From Oscillospiraceae bacterium (GTDB lineage Bacteria; Bacillota; Clostridia; Oscillospirales; Ruminococcaceae): a DNA stretch of 44,902 nucleotides. The notes below the pieces were generated by a model, which was given only the letters and a program-made list of their open reading frames with translations, was not told the DNA's origin and ran no database searches. Each line of letters opens with the position of its first letter. Within the stretch, counting starts at the first letter, position 1. Of this stretch, positions 33,312 to 42,536 are shown piece by piece. The stretch covers positions 1 to 44,902 of the forward strand of contig WRBI01000016.1 of assembly GCA_009784625.1 (NCBI GenBank), written 5' to 3'. Both the position numbers and the translations under genes were made by a program.

Positions 33312-34187
33312 ATGAACAGCGAAGTTATCATCACATGTGCATTGACCGGTTCGGGGGACTCTGCCAACAAAAGCGACAAGGTGCCGGTGACGCCCCAGGA
33401 GATTGCGGTCGACGCGGTAAAAGCGGCCAAAGCCGGTGCGGCCATCGTTCATGTACACGTCCGCAACCCCGAGACCAGGCGTTTTTCCCGCGACCTGGCC
33501 CTCTACAAAGAAACCGCCAAACTGATCCGCGAAAGCGGCACCGATGTAATTCTCAATATAACCGCGGGGATGGGCGCCGATTTTGTTCCCGACAAAGACG
33601 ACTACAACCGCGGCGGCCCCGGCTCCGACATGATCAGCCCATACGAGCGGGTGCGTCATATTCTCGAAATCAAGCCGGATCTTTCCACCCTGGACTGTGG
33701 CAGCCTAAATTATTCCACCAGCGTATACATAGCAAGCATGGACATGCTGCGCGAAACATCGAAATTGCTGCTTGACGCCGGAATCAAAGCCGAAGTCGAA
33801 GCCTTCGAGCTGGGGCATCTTTGGCAGGCAAAGCAGCTGATGTCCGAGGGCCTGCTTGCGCCGGACAGCGTATTCCAGCTCTGTATGGGCGTTCCGTACG
33901 GCGCGGAGGCCACCCCCGCCAATATGCTGGCCATGGTAAACGCACTGCCCCCCGGCGTTGTCTGGACAAGCTTCGCACTTGGCCGGATGGAAATGCCGTG
34001 GGCGGCGATGAGCGTCCTGCACGGCGGCAATGTACGGGTCGGGTTGGAAGACAATATCTACCTCGGCAAAGGACACATGGCCACCAACGAAGAACTCGTG
34101 CTGCACGCGCGGGAAATCATTGAGCGGATGGGCGCGCGGGTTGTCGGCCCGGATGAAGCCCGCGCGAAAATCGGGCTCAAAAAGTAA
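33312..34187 (+). CDS. beta-keto acid cleavage enzyme (BKACE, DUF849)
   Basis: The product is 291 aa. I chose the ATG at 33312 with AGGAGGAG upstream. BKACE enzymes condense a beta-keto acid with acetyl-CoA and cleave it to acetoacetate and a CoA ester. Zinc ligands His47 and His49 are in VHVHVRNPETR; a later Glu in VGLEDN is the third ligand in the family. Paired with a carnitine dehydrogenase-like gene, the probable substrate is 3-dehydrocarnitine, giving acetoacetate and betainyl-CoA. 3-keto-5-aminohexanoate (lysine fermentation) is the alternative, but no lysine aminomutases are nearby. Confidence 0.9.
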   Translation: MNSEVIITCALTGSGDSANKSDKVPVTPQEIAVDAVKAAKAGAAIVHVHVRNPETRRFSRDLALYKETAKLIRESGTDVILNITAGMGADFVPDKDDYNRGGPGSDMISPYERVRHILEIKPDLSTLDCGSLNYSTSVYIASMDMLRETSKLLLDAGIKAEVEAFELGHLWQAKQLMSEGLLAPDSVFQLCMGVPYGAEATPANMLAMVNALPPGVVWTSFALGRMEMPWAAMSVLHGGNVRVGLEDNIYLGKGHMATNEELVLHAREIIERMGARVVGPDEARAKIGLKK

Positions 34188-34203
34188 AAGGGGGTAAACA
34201 GCC

Positions 34204-35205
34204 ATGCTATTGGGAAAAAATGAGATTAAAACCGCCGCCGTAATCAGCTGCGGCGTAATTGGCGCGGGCTGGGCCGCCCGTTTGCTTTGGCATGGGATCG
34301 ACGTCATCGCTTACGACAAGTTCCCGCAGGCGCAGGCCGGCCTGAATGAAGTAATCGCAAATTCCGAGCCGGCCCTCAAGCGGATTTATGACGTCCCGCC
34401 CGCAAAACGGGGAAAACTTCGCTTCACCACCGATTTGGAAGACGCGGTGCGCGAGGCCGATTATATTCAGGAAAGCAGCCCCGAAGTAATGGAAATCAAG
34501 GTTCCGCTGCTCACCGAAATCGACAGGCTCGCCAAGCCGAACGCCATCATAGGCTCGTCCACTTCGGGGCTATTGCCGACCGAACTGCAAGCTGAAATGC
34601 AGCACCCCGAGCGGTTTATAGTGGCCCACCCGTTCAACCCTGTTTACCTGCTGCCTCTGGTTGAGATTTGCGGCGGCAAAAAAACCGGCGATGAAGCCAA
34701 ACAAGTCGCCAAAGAATTTTACGAAAGCATTGGAATGAAGCCGCTGCTCTGCCGGGTGGAAATAGACGGCTTTATCGCCGACCGGCTGCTTGAATCCCTT
34801 TGGCGGGAGGGCGTTTGGATGGTCAACGACAACGTGGCCACCACCGGGGAGCTGGACGACGCCATCCGCTATGGCGCGGGTTTGCGCTGGGCGCTGATGG
34901 GCACAAACTTAACCTACTTCCTGGCCGGCGGCAAGAACGGTATGCGCCACTTTATGGAGCAGTTCGGCCCCGCCCTCAAGCTGCCCTGGTGTCATATGGA
35001 AGCGCCTGAACTGACCGAAGAGCTGATTGACAAGTTCGTCGATCAAACAGCCGAGCAGGCGGATGGCAAAACACTGCGGGAGCTGGAAACGCTGCGGGAC
35101 AACTGCCTGGTATCCATCATGGAAGCGCTGGCGCAGTACGATTTCGCCGCGGGTCAGGTGCTAAAGGCCGACAGAGAAGGCCAGCAAAAACGCATCGGGG
35201 GCTAG
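34204..35205 (+). CDS. 3-hydroxyacyl-CoA dehydrogenase-family enzyme, probable L-carnitine 3-dehydrogenase
   Basis: The product is 333 aa. The NAD-binding motif GVIGAG is at 17-22 and the catalytic His142 in AHPFNP. Length, the LPLVEICGG stretch and the C-terminal domain match bacterial L-carnitine dehydrogenases (lcdH), which oxidise carnitine to 3-dehydrocarnitine with NAD. It starts 16 nt after the BKACE stop with AAAAGGGGG upstream. Plain 3-hydroxybutyryl-CoA dehydrogenase is the alternative; the BKACE neighbour favours carnitine. Confidence 0.85.
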   Translation: MLLGKNEIKTAAVISCGVIGAGWAARLLWHGIDVIAYDKFPQAQAGLNEVIANSEPALKRIYDVPPAKRGKLRFTTDLEDAVREADYIQESSPEVMEIKVPLLTEIDRLAKPNAIIGSSTSGLLPTELQAEMQHPERFIVAHPFNPVYLLPLVEICGGKKTGDEAKQVAKEFYESIGMKPLLCRVEIDGFIADRLLESLWREGVWMVNDNVATTGELDDAIRYGAGLRWALMGTNLTYFLAGGKNGMRHFMEQFGPALKLPWCHMEAPELTEELIDKFVDQTAEQADGKTLRELETLRDNCLVSIMEALAQYDFAAGQVLKADREGQQKRIGG

Positions 35206-35255
35206 CATCCCGGAATTTGCAATACGCCCTAAAAGAAGGAGGCGAATTTTCAAAA

Positions 35256-37361
35256 ATGCAAACGTATACTGCCAAAGAGAAGCTTGACTTTTTGCTTGCC
35301 CCCCGCTCGATTGCGCTGATCGGCGCATCAAACCGCGAGGGCACACTGGGGTACGACCTGATCAAGATGATTCTGCAAGGCAGCTACCGGGGCGGCCTTT
35401 ACCCGATCAACCCAAAGTATGATGATATCTGTGGGCTTAAATGCTATCCAAACTTGGAGGCCATCGGCCAAACGGTGGATATGGCGGTTCTGTGCGTCAA
35501 CGCAAAGCGGGTGGAAGAACAAGCCAAAATCTGCCTGGGCGCGGGGGTGCGGGCACTTACCGTCTTCGCGAACTGCGTTCTCGAAGAAGAAGCCGGCAGC
35601 GAATCTCAGCTGGAAGACCGGTTGATCGCCCTGTGTGAAGAAAATGGCGTCCCGCTGCTCGGACACAACGCGATGGGCTACTACAACAACGACATCGGCC
35701 TGCGGGTTTGCGGCTTCGACGCCCCGGACGCAAATGTTACCGGACATATCGCCCTCTGTTCCCAGTCGGGCTCGGTGCTTTCGACCATCGGCCACAACGA
35801 GCCACAACTCAGGTTTAACTTTTGTGTGGCTACGGGTACCGGACAGGTGACCAGCCTTGAGGACTACATAGACTACGCGCTGGAACTGCCGACCACCCGG
35901 GTGGTCGGGGTGTTTATGGAATCGGTCCGCAAGCCGCAAAGCTTTATCTCTGCTCTGAAAAAGGCGCGGGAAAAGCGGATTCCAATCGCTTTAATGAAAG
36001 TCGGGAAGAGTGAACTGGGCGCGCAGTTTGCCCAAAGCCATACCGGCGGGCTTGCCGGAGATGACGATGTTTTCGACGCCATCTTCGCGCATTACGGCGC
36101 GATTCGCTGCCAAAGCTTACAGGAGCTGACCAACACGCTGCTGCTCTTCTCCCTTTACCCGAACCCGCCGAAAGGCGACCTGGTCGCCATAGCCGATTCG
36201 GGGGGTGAGCGCAACCTGCTGGCCGACGTCGCCGAAGATGTCGGGCTTAAATTCGCCAAGCTCTCCGACCAGACGATGGCAAAGCTGGCCGATATCCAGG
36301 AGTATACCCAGGAGGCAGCCAACCCATTGGACCCCTGGGGCACGGGAATCGGCTTTGAGCAGATCATCGGAGATTCGCTCACCGTCATGCTGGGGGACGG
36401 TGCCGCCGCAATCGGGGTAATCAGCCAGGATATGCGGGATGGGTATTACCTTTCACAAGGCTGTGTGAACGCGCTGAAAAGCGGGTACGAACGGGTGGGC
36501 AAGCCGGTGGTCTTTATGACCAACCTCAGCGGAACCCGCCGGGCCGACATGACCGCACAGGTGCGGGCTTTCGGCGCGGGGGTGCTGGTTGGCAGCCACG
36601 AGTCATTGGCGGCTATCCGCAATTGGCTGAACTACCGGGATTACAACCTTACTTCGGTCGAGCCGCAGCCGCTTTCCCTGCCAGGCAAACTGGCCGCCAC
36701 GCTCGAACAGGACGCGCCGCTTGGCGAGCGGCAATCCCTCGCAATTTTAAGTGAGCTTGGGCTGAACACATTGCCCATGGTCGCGATTGAGCAGCCGGGT
36801 GATCTGGCCGCGAACAGGGATAAGTTTATCTTCCCGGCTGTGTTAAAAACGGCCGCCGAAGGCATTTTGCACAAAGCGGATGTGGGCGGCGTTGTGTTAA
36901 AAATTGCCGACTATGGCGCACTTGAAGCGGCTTACGCGAAAATGTCGGCAAAGCTTGGCCCAAAGGCGATTGTCGCCCCCATGTTCAGCTATAGCACAGA
37001 GTTGATTTTCGGCGTGATAACCGACCCTGACTTCGGTCCGTTTGTGGTTGTGGGCGCGGGCGGAATCTACACCGAAGTGCTCCGCGACCGGATTGTCCTG
37101 CCGCCCACAGCTGGCGAAAGGGAAATCCGCGAAAAACTCGCGACCCTCAAAACTTACCCGCTGCTCACCGGGGTTCGGGGGATGGTTCCCGCCGACATTG
37201 ACCGGCTGGTCGGGCAGATATCAAAGTTCTGTGCCATCGCCGCTTATCTCGCAAAGTGGGCGGGGGAGATTGACGTCAATCCCGTCGCGGTAAACGGCGA
37301 AAAAATCGTTGCCCTTGACGCCCTGATCATTCCGCACGGCAATAAAATGGAAACCGCCTGA
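35256..37361 (+). CDS. acetate-CoA ligase (ADP-forming)-type acyl-CoA synthetase
   Basis: The product is 701 aa. From the N-terminus: CoA-binding Rossmann domain (SIALIGASNREGTLGYD at 18-34), succinyl-CoA ligase-like domains with the phosphorylated His262 in SHTGGLAG, and a C-terminal ATP-grasp domain (about 480-701, with AVLKTAAEGILHKADVGGV). Such enzymes interconvert acyl-CoA + ADP + Pi and acid + ATP. Here it could save the thioester energy of acetyl-CoA or betainyl-CoA as ATP. The ATG at 35256 lies 13 nt behind AGGAGG; this is a little far but the best start available. Confidence 0.9.
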   Translation: MQTYTAKEKLDFLLAPRSIALIGASNREGTLGYDLIKMILQGSYRGGLYPINPKYDDICGLKCYPNLEAIGQTVDMAVLCVNAKRVEEQAKICLGAGVRALTVFANCVLEEEAGSESQLEDRLIALCEENGVPLLGHNAMGYYNNDIGLRVCGFDAPDANVTGHIALCSQSGSVLSTIGHNEPQLRFNFCVATGTGQVTSLEDYIDYALELPTTRVVGVFMESVRKPQSFISALKKAREKRIPIALMKVGKSELGAQFAQSHTGGLAGDDDVFDAIFAHYGAIRCQSLQELTNTLLLFSLYPNPPKGDLVAIADSGGERNLLADVAEDVGLKFAKLSDQTMAKLADIQEYTQEAANPLDPWGTGIGFEQIIGDSLTVMLGDGAAAIGVISQDMRDGYYLSQGCVNALKSGYERVGKPVVFMTNLSGTRRADMTAQVRAFGAGVLVGSHESLAAIRNWLNYRDYNLTSVEPQPLSLPGKLAATLEQDAPLGERQSLAILSELGLNTLPMVAIEQPGDLAANRDKFIFPAVLKTAAEGILHKADVGGVVLKIADYGALEAAYAKMSAKLGPKAIVAPMFSYSTELIFGVITDPDFGPFVVVGAGGIYTEVLRDRIVLPPTAGEREIREKLATLKTYPLLTGVRGMVPADIDRLVGQISKFCAIAAYLAKWAGEIDVNPVAVNGEKIVALDALIIPHGNKMETA

Positions 37362-37429
37362 CGAGACTGGAATTTGGCGAAATCAGGGGTTGTTTGAAGA
37401 ATATCTAAGATTATTTAGGGAGGTTCAAC

Positions 37430-37564
37430 ATGGGCGAAATTATCTTTTCTTTCGTAATTGGCGGCTGTTTGGTACTGGCTGGCATCATCCTCATTGTGGC
37501 GTCCAGCCGGGAGTCCAAGCGCGAGCTGGCCAGACTGGCAGACAGCGCCGAAACGTCTGACTAA
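37430..37564 (+). CDS. 44-residue single-pass membrane protein, possible symporter subunit
   Basis: A strong site (AGGGAGG) lies 7 nt before ATG 37430-37432; the frame ends at TAA 37562-37564. The first 24 residues (MGEIIFSFVIGGCLVLAGII and on) are a membrane helix; the last 20 are charged (SSRESKRELARLADSAE) and would lie in the cytoplasm. It sits 43 nt before the sodium:solute symporter gene. Small membrane partners of sodium symporters exist (for example YhdT with PanF, MetS with MetP), so a subunit role is plausible but inferred. I know no family for it. Confidence 0.75.
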   Translation: MGEIIFSFVIGGCLVLAGIILIVASSRESKRELARLADSAETSD

Positions 37565-37607
37565 CCGCACATTGAATTGACCAACCGAGAGGAGGAGTAC
37601 GAATCAG

Positions 37608-39221
37608 ATGACATTATTTATTGTCGGAGTTATCGTCAGCTTTAGCATATTTCTCATCGTTGGATTGCTTGTCGGGCGCACGGTAAAAAGCGCGGATGAC
37701 TACTATGTCACCGGGCGCAACGCGACCACGCTGTTTCTTGCGGGTACTTTGTTTGTATCTATGCTGTCGGTCAACGGCTTCACCGGGGATCAGGGCTGGG
37801 TATACAGCGGGAACTTGACGTCACTGGTATTGTTAAACGCCATATGCGCGATCGGTTACATAGTCGGCCCGCTGGTGTTCGGGCGCTATCTGCGCAGGAC
37901 GCGGTGCCGCACAATGCCCGAATATTTCGGTATGCGCTTTAGCGACCTGCGCAACCGCCGGGTAGCCGGCGTAATAACCATCGTTTCTATCACCGCTTAT
38001 CTGCTCGCCACCTATACCGGGGTATCCATCCTGCTTCAAGAGCTGACCGGGCTTCCGTTCTGGGCCTGTGTAATGATGGTGTGGGCGGCTTCCACCGGAT
38101 TTACTTTTTACGCCGGGTCCAAGGGCGTTATCGTAACCGACCTGATCATGTTTCTTGTGTTTATGGGCGGCTCTGTGTTTGTCTGCTATTTCATCATTCA
38201 GGCCCAAGGCGGTCTCAGTGAGCTGATGCCCAATCTGATCGCCAACCCATACAAGCCTGAAGGCTTGCTCAACTACCACGGAAACATCCCGGGTACAGGG
38301 GCGGATTCGGCGTTCGGTTCCATCATGTACTCGGTCACCCTGGGCATTGTCTGGATGGTTGTGTTCGCCGTCTCTCCCTGGCAGGCCGGCCGCAACCTGA
38401 TGGCCAAAAACGAGCACGTCATCCTGCGCGCGGGCGCGATCTGCGCCATACTCACCGTCATGTATCTGCTCTTTCTCAACATGGCGTCCATTTCGGTCCT
38501 CAACATTAACCCACACTTAGAAGACCCGCAGCGGGTGCTCATCTGGGCGTCTATCAACGTAGTTCCGCCGCTTTTGGGCGTGCTGCTGCTCTCTGGAATC
38601 ATGGCCGCCGGGTTGTCGTCCGACTCCACATTCTTGTCAGTCATCGGCTTTTCGGCCACAACAGACCTTGTAAAGCGCGAATTCAAGAGCGACAAACACC
38701 TGCTCAGTTCAAGCCGGAAGATTATGCTGGGCGTCGGCGTCATCGCCTTGATACTCACGCTGATGGGGCTGGCGGGGGTGCGCATCATTGCCTGGTTTGC
38801 GTCTGAGGTCATTGCGTCCTCCTGGCTGGTGGCCGGCGTCGGCAGTGTTGTCAGCAAAAAATTGTCCTCCACCGGCGCGCGCTGGGCAATGATGTCCGGA
38901 TTTATCAGCTTCATGATCACCCGCTCACTTGTCGGGCTGGGGATCCAGCCGTTCGCCGCCCTTTTCGTCAACTTCCTGCATCCGTTCTTTATCGGTGTGG
39001 CCATCAGCCTGCTGTTTGCCATACTTGGCTCCAGGCTGCACCCCATCACCGCGGCGGAGAAAGAGTTCTACGACAAGATGATGGTCATCCCGGCATCTGA
39101 AGTGGTGGCAAAAGAATATGCCACCGACAGGAAGTTCGGTTACCTCCTCGTCGCTGCGGGCGTGGTCACGACCACACTCCTGCTGTTCGGCTGGGCCTTG
39201 CCGTTCAACGGATACATATAG
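37608..39221 (+). CDS. sodium:solute symporter (SSS family)
   Basis: The product is 537 aa with about 13-14 membrane helices. It starts TLFIVGVIVSFSIFLIVGLLV and contains the SSS hallmark SADDYYVTGRN after the first helix. AGAGGAGG precedes the ATG. Substrates of this family include proline, pantothenate, sugars and betaine-type compounds. Position within the operon points to carnitine or a related trimethylammonium compound, which is inference. AtoDA-type genes follow. Confidence 0.92.
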   Translation: MTLFIVGVIVSFSIFLIVGLLVGRTVKSADDYYVTGRNATTLFLAGTLFVSMLSVNGFTGDQGWVYSGNLTSLVLLNAICAIGYIVGPLVFGRYLRRTRCRTMPEYFGMRFSDLRNRRVAGVITIVSITAYLLATYTGVSILLQELTGLPFWACVMMVWAASTGFTFYAGSKGVIVTDLIMFLVFMGGSVFVCYFIIQAQGGLSELMPNLIANPYKPEGLLNYHGNIPGTGADSAFGSIMYSVTLGIVWMVVFAVSPWQAGRNLMAKNEHVILRAGAICAILTVMYLLFLNMASISVLNINPHLEDPQRVLIWASINVVPPLLGVLLLSGIMAAGLSSDSTFLSVIGFSATTDLVKREFKSDKHLLSSSRKIMLGVGVIALILTLMGLAGVRIIAWFASEVIASSWLVAGVGSVVSKKLSSTGARWAMMSGFISFMITRSLVGLGIQPFAALFVNFLHPFFIGVAISLLFAILGSRLHPITAAEKEFYDKMMVIPASEVVAKEYATDRKFGYLLVAAGVVTTTLLLFGWALPFNGYI

Positions 39222-39322
39222 CCTGGGGCGTGTGTGCAAACAAAGCGCACCGCCACAACTCAGAATAACAGGTGTGGCGGCGCGCTGCCGGAAGATTTTC
39301 CAAGAAAAGGCAGGTGTATCAG

Positions 39323-39979
39323 ATGGTCAGGCAGATTGACGCGGCGCAGGCCGCGCAGATGATTCCCGACGGCGCAACCTTGATGATCGGCGGTTTTATG
39401 TCCAACGGCACGCCCGAAATCCTGGTGGACGCGCTGATTGAAAAGGGCGTGAAAAACCTGACGGTTATCGCCAACGACGCGGGCACTACCGGCACAGGCA
39501 TAGGCAAGCTGATCGCGGCGGGCGCAGTGCGCAAAATCATTGCCTCCCACATTGGCCTAAACCCGATGGCAGGGCAGCTAATGGGGGAAGGCAAGCTGGA
39601 AGTCGAACTGGTTCCGCAAGGCACGCTGATTGAACAGATTCGCGCGGGCGGCGCAGGGCTGGGCGGTGTGCTGACCCCCACCGGATTGGGCACCGACGTC
39701 GCAAACGGCAAGCAGGTCATTTCTGTTAATGGCAAAGAATTTCTGCTTGAAGAGCCATTGCGCGCGGATTTTGCCCTGGTGCGCGGCTCGGTTGTGGATG
39801 AAGACGGCAACATTTTCTACAAGGGCACCACCCGCAACTTCAACCCCGTAATCGCGACCGCGGCAGATATTGTGATCGCAGCAGCCGAACAGATTGTCCC
39901 CCCGGGCGAGATCCCTGCTGAAAGCATTGCCACGCCCGGAATTTTTGTCGACTACATGGTGGGGGGTGAGCCGGTATGA
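39323..39979 (+). CDS. atoD: CoA-transferase subunit A (AtoD-like)
   Basis: The product is 218 aa. I chose the ATG at 39323 (MVRQIDAAQAAQMIPDGATL), which matches the family start. The glycine-rich GGFMSNGTPEILVDAL and GTGIGKL segments are typical of the alpha subunit. With the next gene it forms an acetate/acetoacetate-type CoA-transferase. In this operon it could move CoA from betainyl-CoA to acetoacetate. The reading frame overlaps the B subunit by 4 nt (ATGA). Confidence 0.92.
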   Translation: MVRQIDAAQAAQMIPDGATLMIGGFMSNGTPEILVDALIEKGVKNLTVIANDAGTTGTGIGKLIAAGAVRKIIASHIGLNPMAGQLMGEGKLEVELVPQGTLIEQIRAGGAGLGGVLTPTGLGTDVANGKQVISVNGKEFLLEEPLRADFALVRGSVVDEDGNIFYKGTTRNFNPVIATAADIVIAAAEQIVPPGEIPAESIATPGIFVDYMVGGEPV

Positions 39980-40620
39980 ACGATCGCGAAATCATAGTCA
40001 GCCGTGTAGCCAAAGAAGTGCGCGACGGCATGGTGGTCAATCTTGGTATAGGGATGCCCACAATGGTGGCCGACTACCTGCCTGAAGGCGTAAAAATCAT
40101 CCTGCAGTCAGAAAACGGGCTGCTGGGTATGGGTCCCGCGCCGGAAGAAGACAAAGTTGACGCAAACATCGTCAATGCGGGGGGAAAGCCAGTAACCGCC
40201 AAAGCGGGGGCCTGTTTTTTCGACAGCGCGATGTCGTTTGTGATCATCCGCGGCGGTCATGTGGATCTGACGGTACTGGGCGCGCTTCAAGTGGATGCGG
40301 CAGGCAGCCTTGCAAGTCACATAATTCCCGGTAAAATGGTTCCCGGTATGGGCGGCGCGATGGACCTGGTCACCGGCTCAAAGAAAGTGATTGTGGCCAT
40401 GACGCACACCGCAAAAGGAGACGCCCCCAAAATACTCGAAAAAATTACCCTGCCCGCCACCGCTGTGGGCAAAGTAAACATGATTGTCACCGAGCTCTGC
40501 GTGATCGAGGTTGTACCCGAAGGACTGCGGTTAATCGAAGTTGCGCCGGGCAGAACAGCGGCGCAAGTGCAGGAGCGAACTGCTGCCAAGCTGATTATCG
40601 CAGATCATCTGGCAGGATAG
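39976..40620 (+). CDS. atoA: CoA-transferase subunit B (AtoA-like)
   Basis: The product is 214 aa. The catalytic Glu46, which carries CoA as a thioester, is in SENGLLGMGP. The protein also shows the GGHVDLTVLGALQVD segment of the family. It is coupled to the A subunit and is the last gene of the operon, followed by a hairpin at 40665-40689. Confidence 0.93.
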   Translation: MNDREIIVSRVAKEVRDGMVVNLGIGMPTMVADYLPEGVKIILQSENGLLGMGPAPEEDKVDANIVNAGGKPVTAKAGACFFDSAMSFVIIRGGHVDLTVLGALQVDAAGSLASHIIPGKMVPGMGGAMDLVTGSKKVIVAMTHTAKGDAPKILEKITLPATAVGKVNMIVTELCVIEVVPEGLRLIEVAPGRTAAQVQERTAAKLIIADHLAG

Positions 40621-40664
40621 TGACTGTCCGGCACAGTTTGACCTAAAATGGATGAGCAAGACGG

Positions 40665-40700
40665 GAAGCGCCTGATGATCAGGCGCTTCTTGTGCTGTTT
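40665..40700 (+). terminator. terminator-like hairpin behind the carnitine-type operon
   Basis: GAAGCGCCTGA (40665-40675) and TCAGGCGCTTC (40679-40689) form an 11-bp stem with a 3-nt loop, followed by a weak T-rich tract. The remaining spacer to spoVAC (40701-40928) contains the direct repeat CGTCAAGC (40784-40791 and 40798-40805) and no gene; I cannot identify a sigma-G promoter there. Confidence 0.55.
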
Positions 40701-40928
40701 GCCTCTTTGATGAAACGCCAAAAAATAACCGTTCCCCGCCAAAACGCCAGCTGCTTTTCCACAACCAAATGCGAGGGCGCAACCGTCAAGCGCCAAGCGT
40801 CAAGCAGTGGCGTCTCGTCGTCCTTTTGTTTTCCATTATTTTCTAATCATTGTTTCTCGACAGTCGCCAGGATATTTTCTGCGCTGCTTGTGAAAGATAA
40901 AAGAAATCAGCAAGTGAGGAGGATTCGC

Positions 40929-41375
40929 ATGGAAAATTTAACCGACCATGCTTATGGCGAAATGGTCAAGAAGGCCTCGCCGCCCAGCAAAAGTTTTCGC
41001 GACATACCGCTCGCCTTTTTGATCGGCGGCGGAATCTGCACACTTGGCCATTTCTTTATCAGCCAATACGAGCGGTGGGGGGTGAGCGAGGAGATCGCGT
41101 CACCCGCCGGGCTGATTACCCTGATCTTTTTGGCGGTCCTGCTCACCGGACTTGGGGTTTACGACAAGATGGCCAAAGTGGGCGGCGGGGGCAGCTTGGT
41201 GCCGATTACCGGCTTCGCCAACGCGGTGGCCGCACCCGCCCTCGAGTTCAAAAGCGAGGGAATGATCTTGGGGCTTGGCGCCAAGATGTTCCTGATCGTC
41301 GGGCCGGTGATTGTTTACGGAGTGGCCTCCGGTGTAATCTACGGGCTGATCCTCTATCTGTTTAAGCTATATTAA
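40929..41375 (+). CDS. spoVAC: stage V sporulation protein AC
   Basis: The product is 148 aa with four membrane helices. I chose the ATG at 40929 with AGGAGG upstream; the open frame before it (from 40692) is not coding. SpoVAC is a mechanosensitive channel-like protein of the inner spore membrane needed for dipicolinic acid movement. The 'PITGFANAV' segment and the length match the family. First gene of the spoVACDE operon, made in the forespore (sigma G in relatives). Confidence 0.93.
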   Translation: MENLTDHAYGEMVKKASPPSKSFRDIPLAFLIGGGICTLGHFFISQYERWGVSEEIASPAGLITLIFLAVLLTGLGVYDKMAKVGGGGSLVPITGFANAVAAPALEFKSEGMILGLGAKMFLIVGPVIVYGVASGVIYGLILYLFKLY

Positions 41376-41387
41376 GGAGGCCCGGAT

Positions 41388-42416
41388 ATGGCAACCAATC
41401 TCGGAAACTACACCCTGAATCTGGATACAAGCCCCAGCCTGCTCTCTTTTGCCGCCGTCGGCTCAAAGAAAGAAGCTGAAGGCCCGATCGGCAAACAGTT
41501 CGACATCATCAACGAAGACTCTCTCTTCGGTCAGAAAACCTGGGAGCTGGCCGAAGGGCAGATGCAAAAAATTGCCGCTGAGAAAGCGCTTGAAAAGGCG
41601 GCACTCTCACCCGGCGAGATCAAGATGCTGTTTGCGGGGGACCTGCTCAACCAGATCACGGCCAGCCACTACGGCCTGCGCGAGCTGGGCATCCCTTTTA
41701 TCGGGCTGTACGGCGCCTGCTCAACTATGAGCCAGAGCGTAATTTTGGCCTCTATGATGGTGGAAGGCGGGCTTATAAACCGCGGGATGGCGGTTACCTC
41801 CTCGCACTTTTGTTCGGCTGAACGGCAGTACCGTTTCCCGCTTGAGTATGGCGGCCAGCGGCCCCCAACCGCTCAGTGGACAGCCACCGCCGCCGGCGCG
41901 GTCATTGTCGGTCAAAGCTCGGCCCCGCCCTATATTCGCCGGGTCTGTGTGGGAACCATTGAGAACAAGAACGTCAAGGATTTGACCAACATGGGCGCGG
42001 CCATGGCGCCGGCCGCCGCACAGACACTCAGCCGCTTTTTTGCGGACACGGGCACCGGCCCGGACAACTACGACGTCATCTTGACCGGGGATCTCGGGCA
42101 GGTCGGCTCTGATCTGCTTTCCCAGTTGATGGAGCGGGAGGGCTATAAGCTGGAGGGTAAGCACGCCGACTGCGGGCTGATTCTCTTTGACCGGGATACC
42201 CAAAAAGTGGATGCCGGCGGCTCGGGCTGCGGCTGTGCGGCGGCGGTTCTCTGCGCCTATCTTCTGCCGGCCATGCGCAAGGGCAAAGTAAATGAGGTGC
42301 TCTTTATGGCCACCGGCGCGCTCATGTCCCCGACCAGCGTACAACAGGGGCAGGATATCCCGGGGATCGCACATTTGATGCACCTGTCCACCAGTCCGAA
42401 AGCTGGTGGCGGTTGA
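41388..42416 (+). CDS. spoVAD: stage V sporulation protein AD
   Basis: The product is 342 aa, a thiolase-fold protein that binds dipicolinic acid. It is soluble and acts with SpoVAC and SpoVAE. It contains the conserved stretch GACSTMSQS (its thiolase-type region) and GGGSGCG-like glycine turns; AAGGAGG precedes the ATG. The last residues (SPKAGGG) and the TGA at 42414-42416 fall at the start of a MITE-like element, so the natural C-terminus may have been altered. Confidence 0.93.
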   Translation: MATNLGNYTLNLDTSPSLLSFAAVGSKKEAEGPIGKQFDIINEDSLFGQKTWELAEGQMQKIAAEKALEKAALSPGEIKMLFAGDLLNQITASHYGLRELGIPFIGLYGACSTMSQSVILASMMVEGGLINRGMAVTSSHFCSAERQYRFPLEYGGQRPPTAQWTATAAGAVIVGQSSAPPYIRRVCVGTIENKNVKDLTNMGAAMAPAAAQTLSRFFADTGTGPDNYDVILTGDLGQVGSDLLSQLMEREGYKLEGKHADCGLILFDRDTQKVDAGGSGCGCAAAVLCAYLLPAMRKGKVNEVLFMATGALMSPTSVQQGQDIPGIAHLMHLSTSPKAGGG

Positions 42417-42511
42417 CAATTGACAGTTGTGGAGTCCGCTACGCGGACATTATTTAAATCATCGCGCAGCGATACATTCACTGTCAACTGTACACTGTCA
42501 ACTGTCAACTG
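42412..42511. repeat. MITE-like palindromic element, copy 2
   Basis: The left arm (GTTGACAATTGACAGTTG, 42412-42429) is complementary to a right arm of repeated CTGTCAACTG words (42480-42511). Inside are the hairpin GTCCGC-TAC-GCGGAC (42434-42448) and the core TTTAAATCATCGCGCAGCGAT (42453 onward). Arms, hairpin loop and core correspond to the element at 690-836. It separates spoVAD from spoVAE. Confidence 0.7.
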
Positions 42512-42536
42512 AATAACACAAGAGGTATAATGATAA

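Noticed and set aside
40692-40928. 79-codon N-terminal extension of SpoVAC
   Set aside because: The family begins at MENLTDHAYG, directly behind AGGAGG; the upstream residues are unlike SpoVAC.
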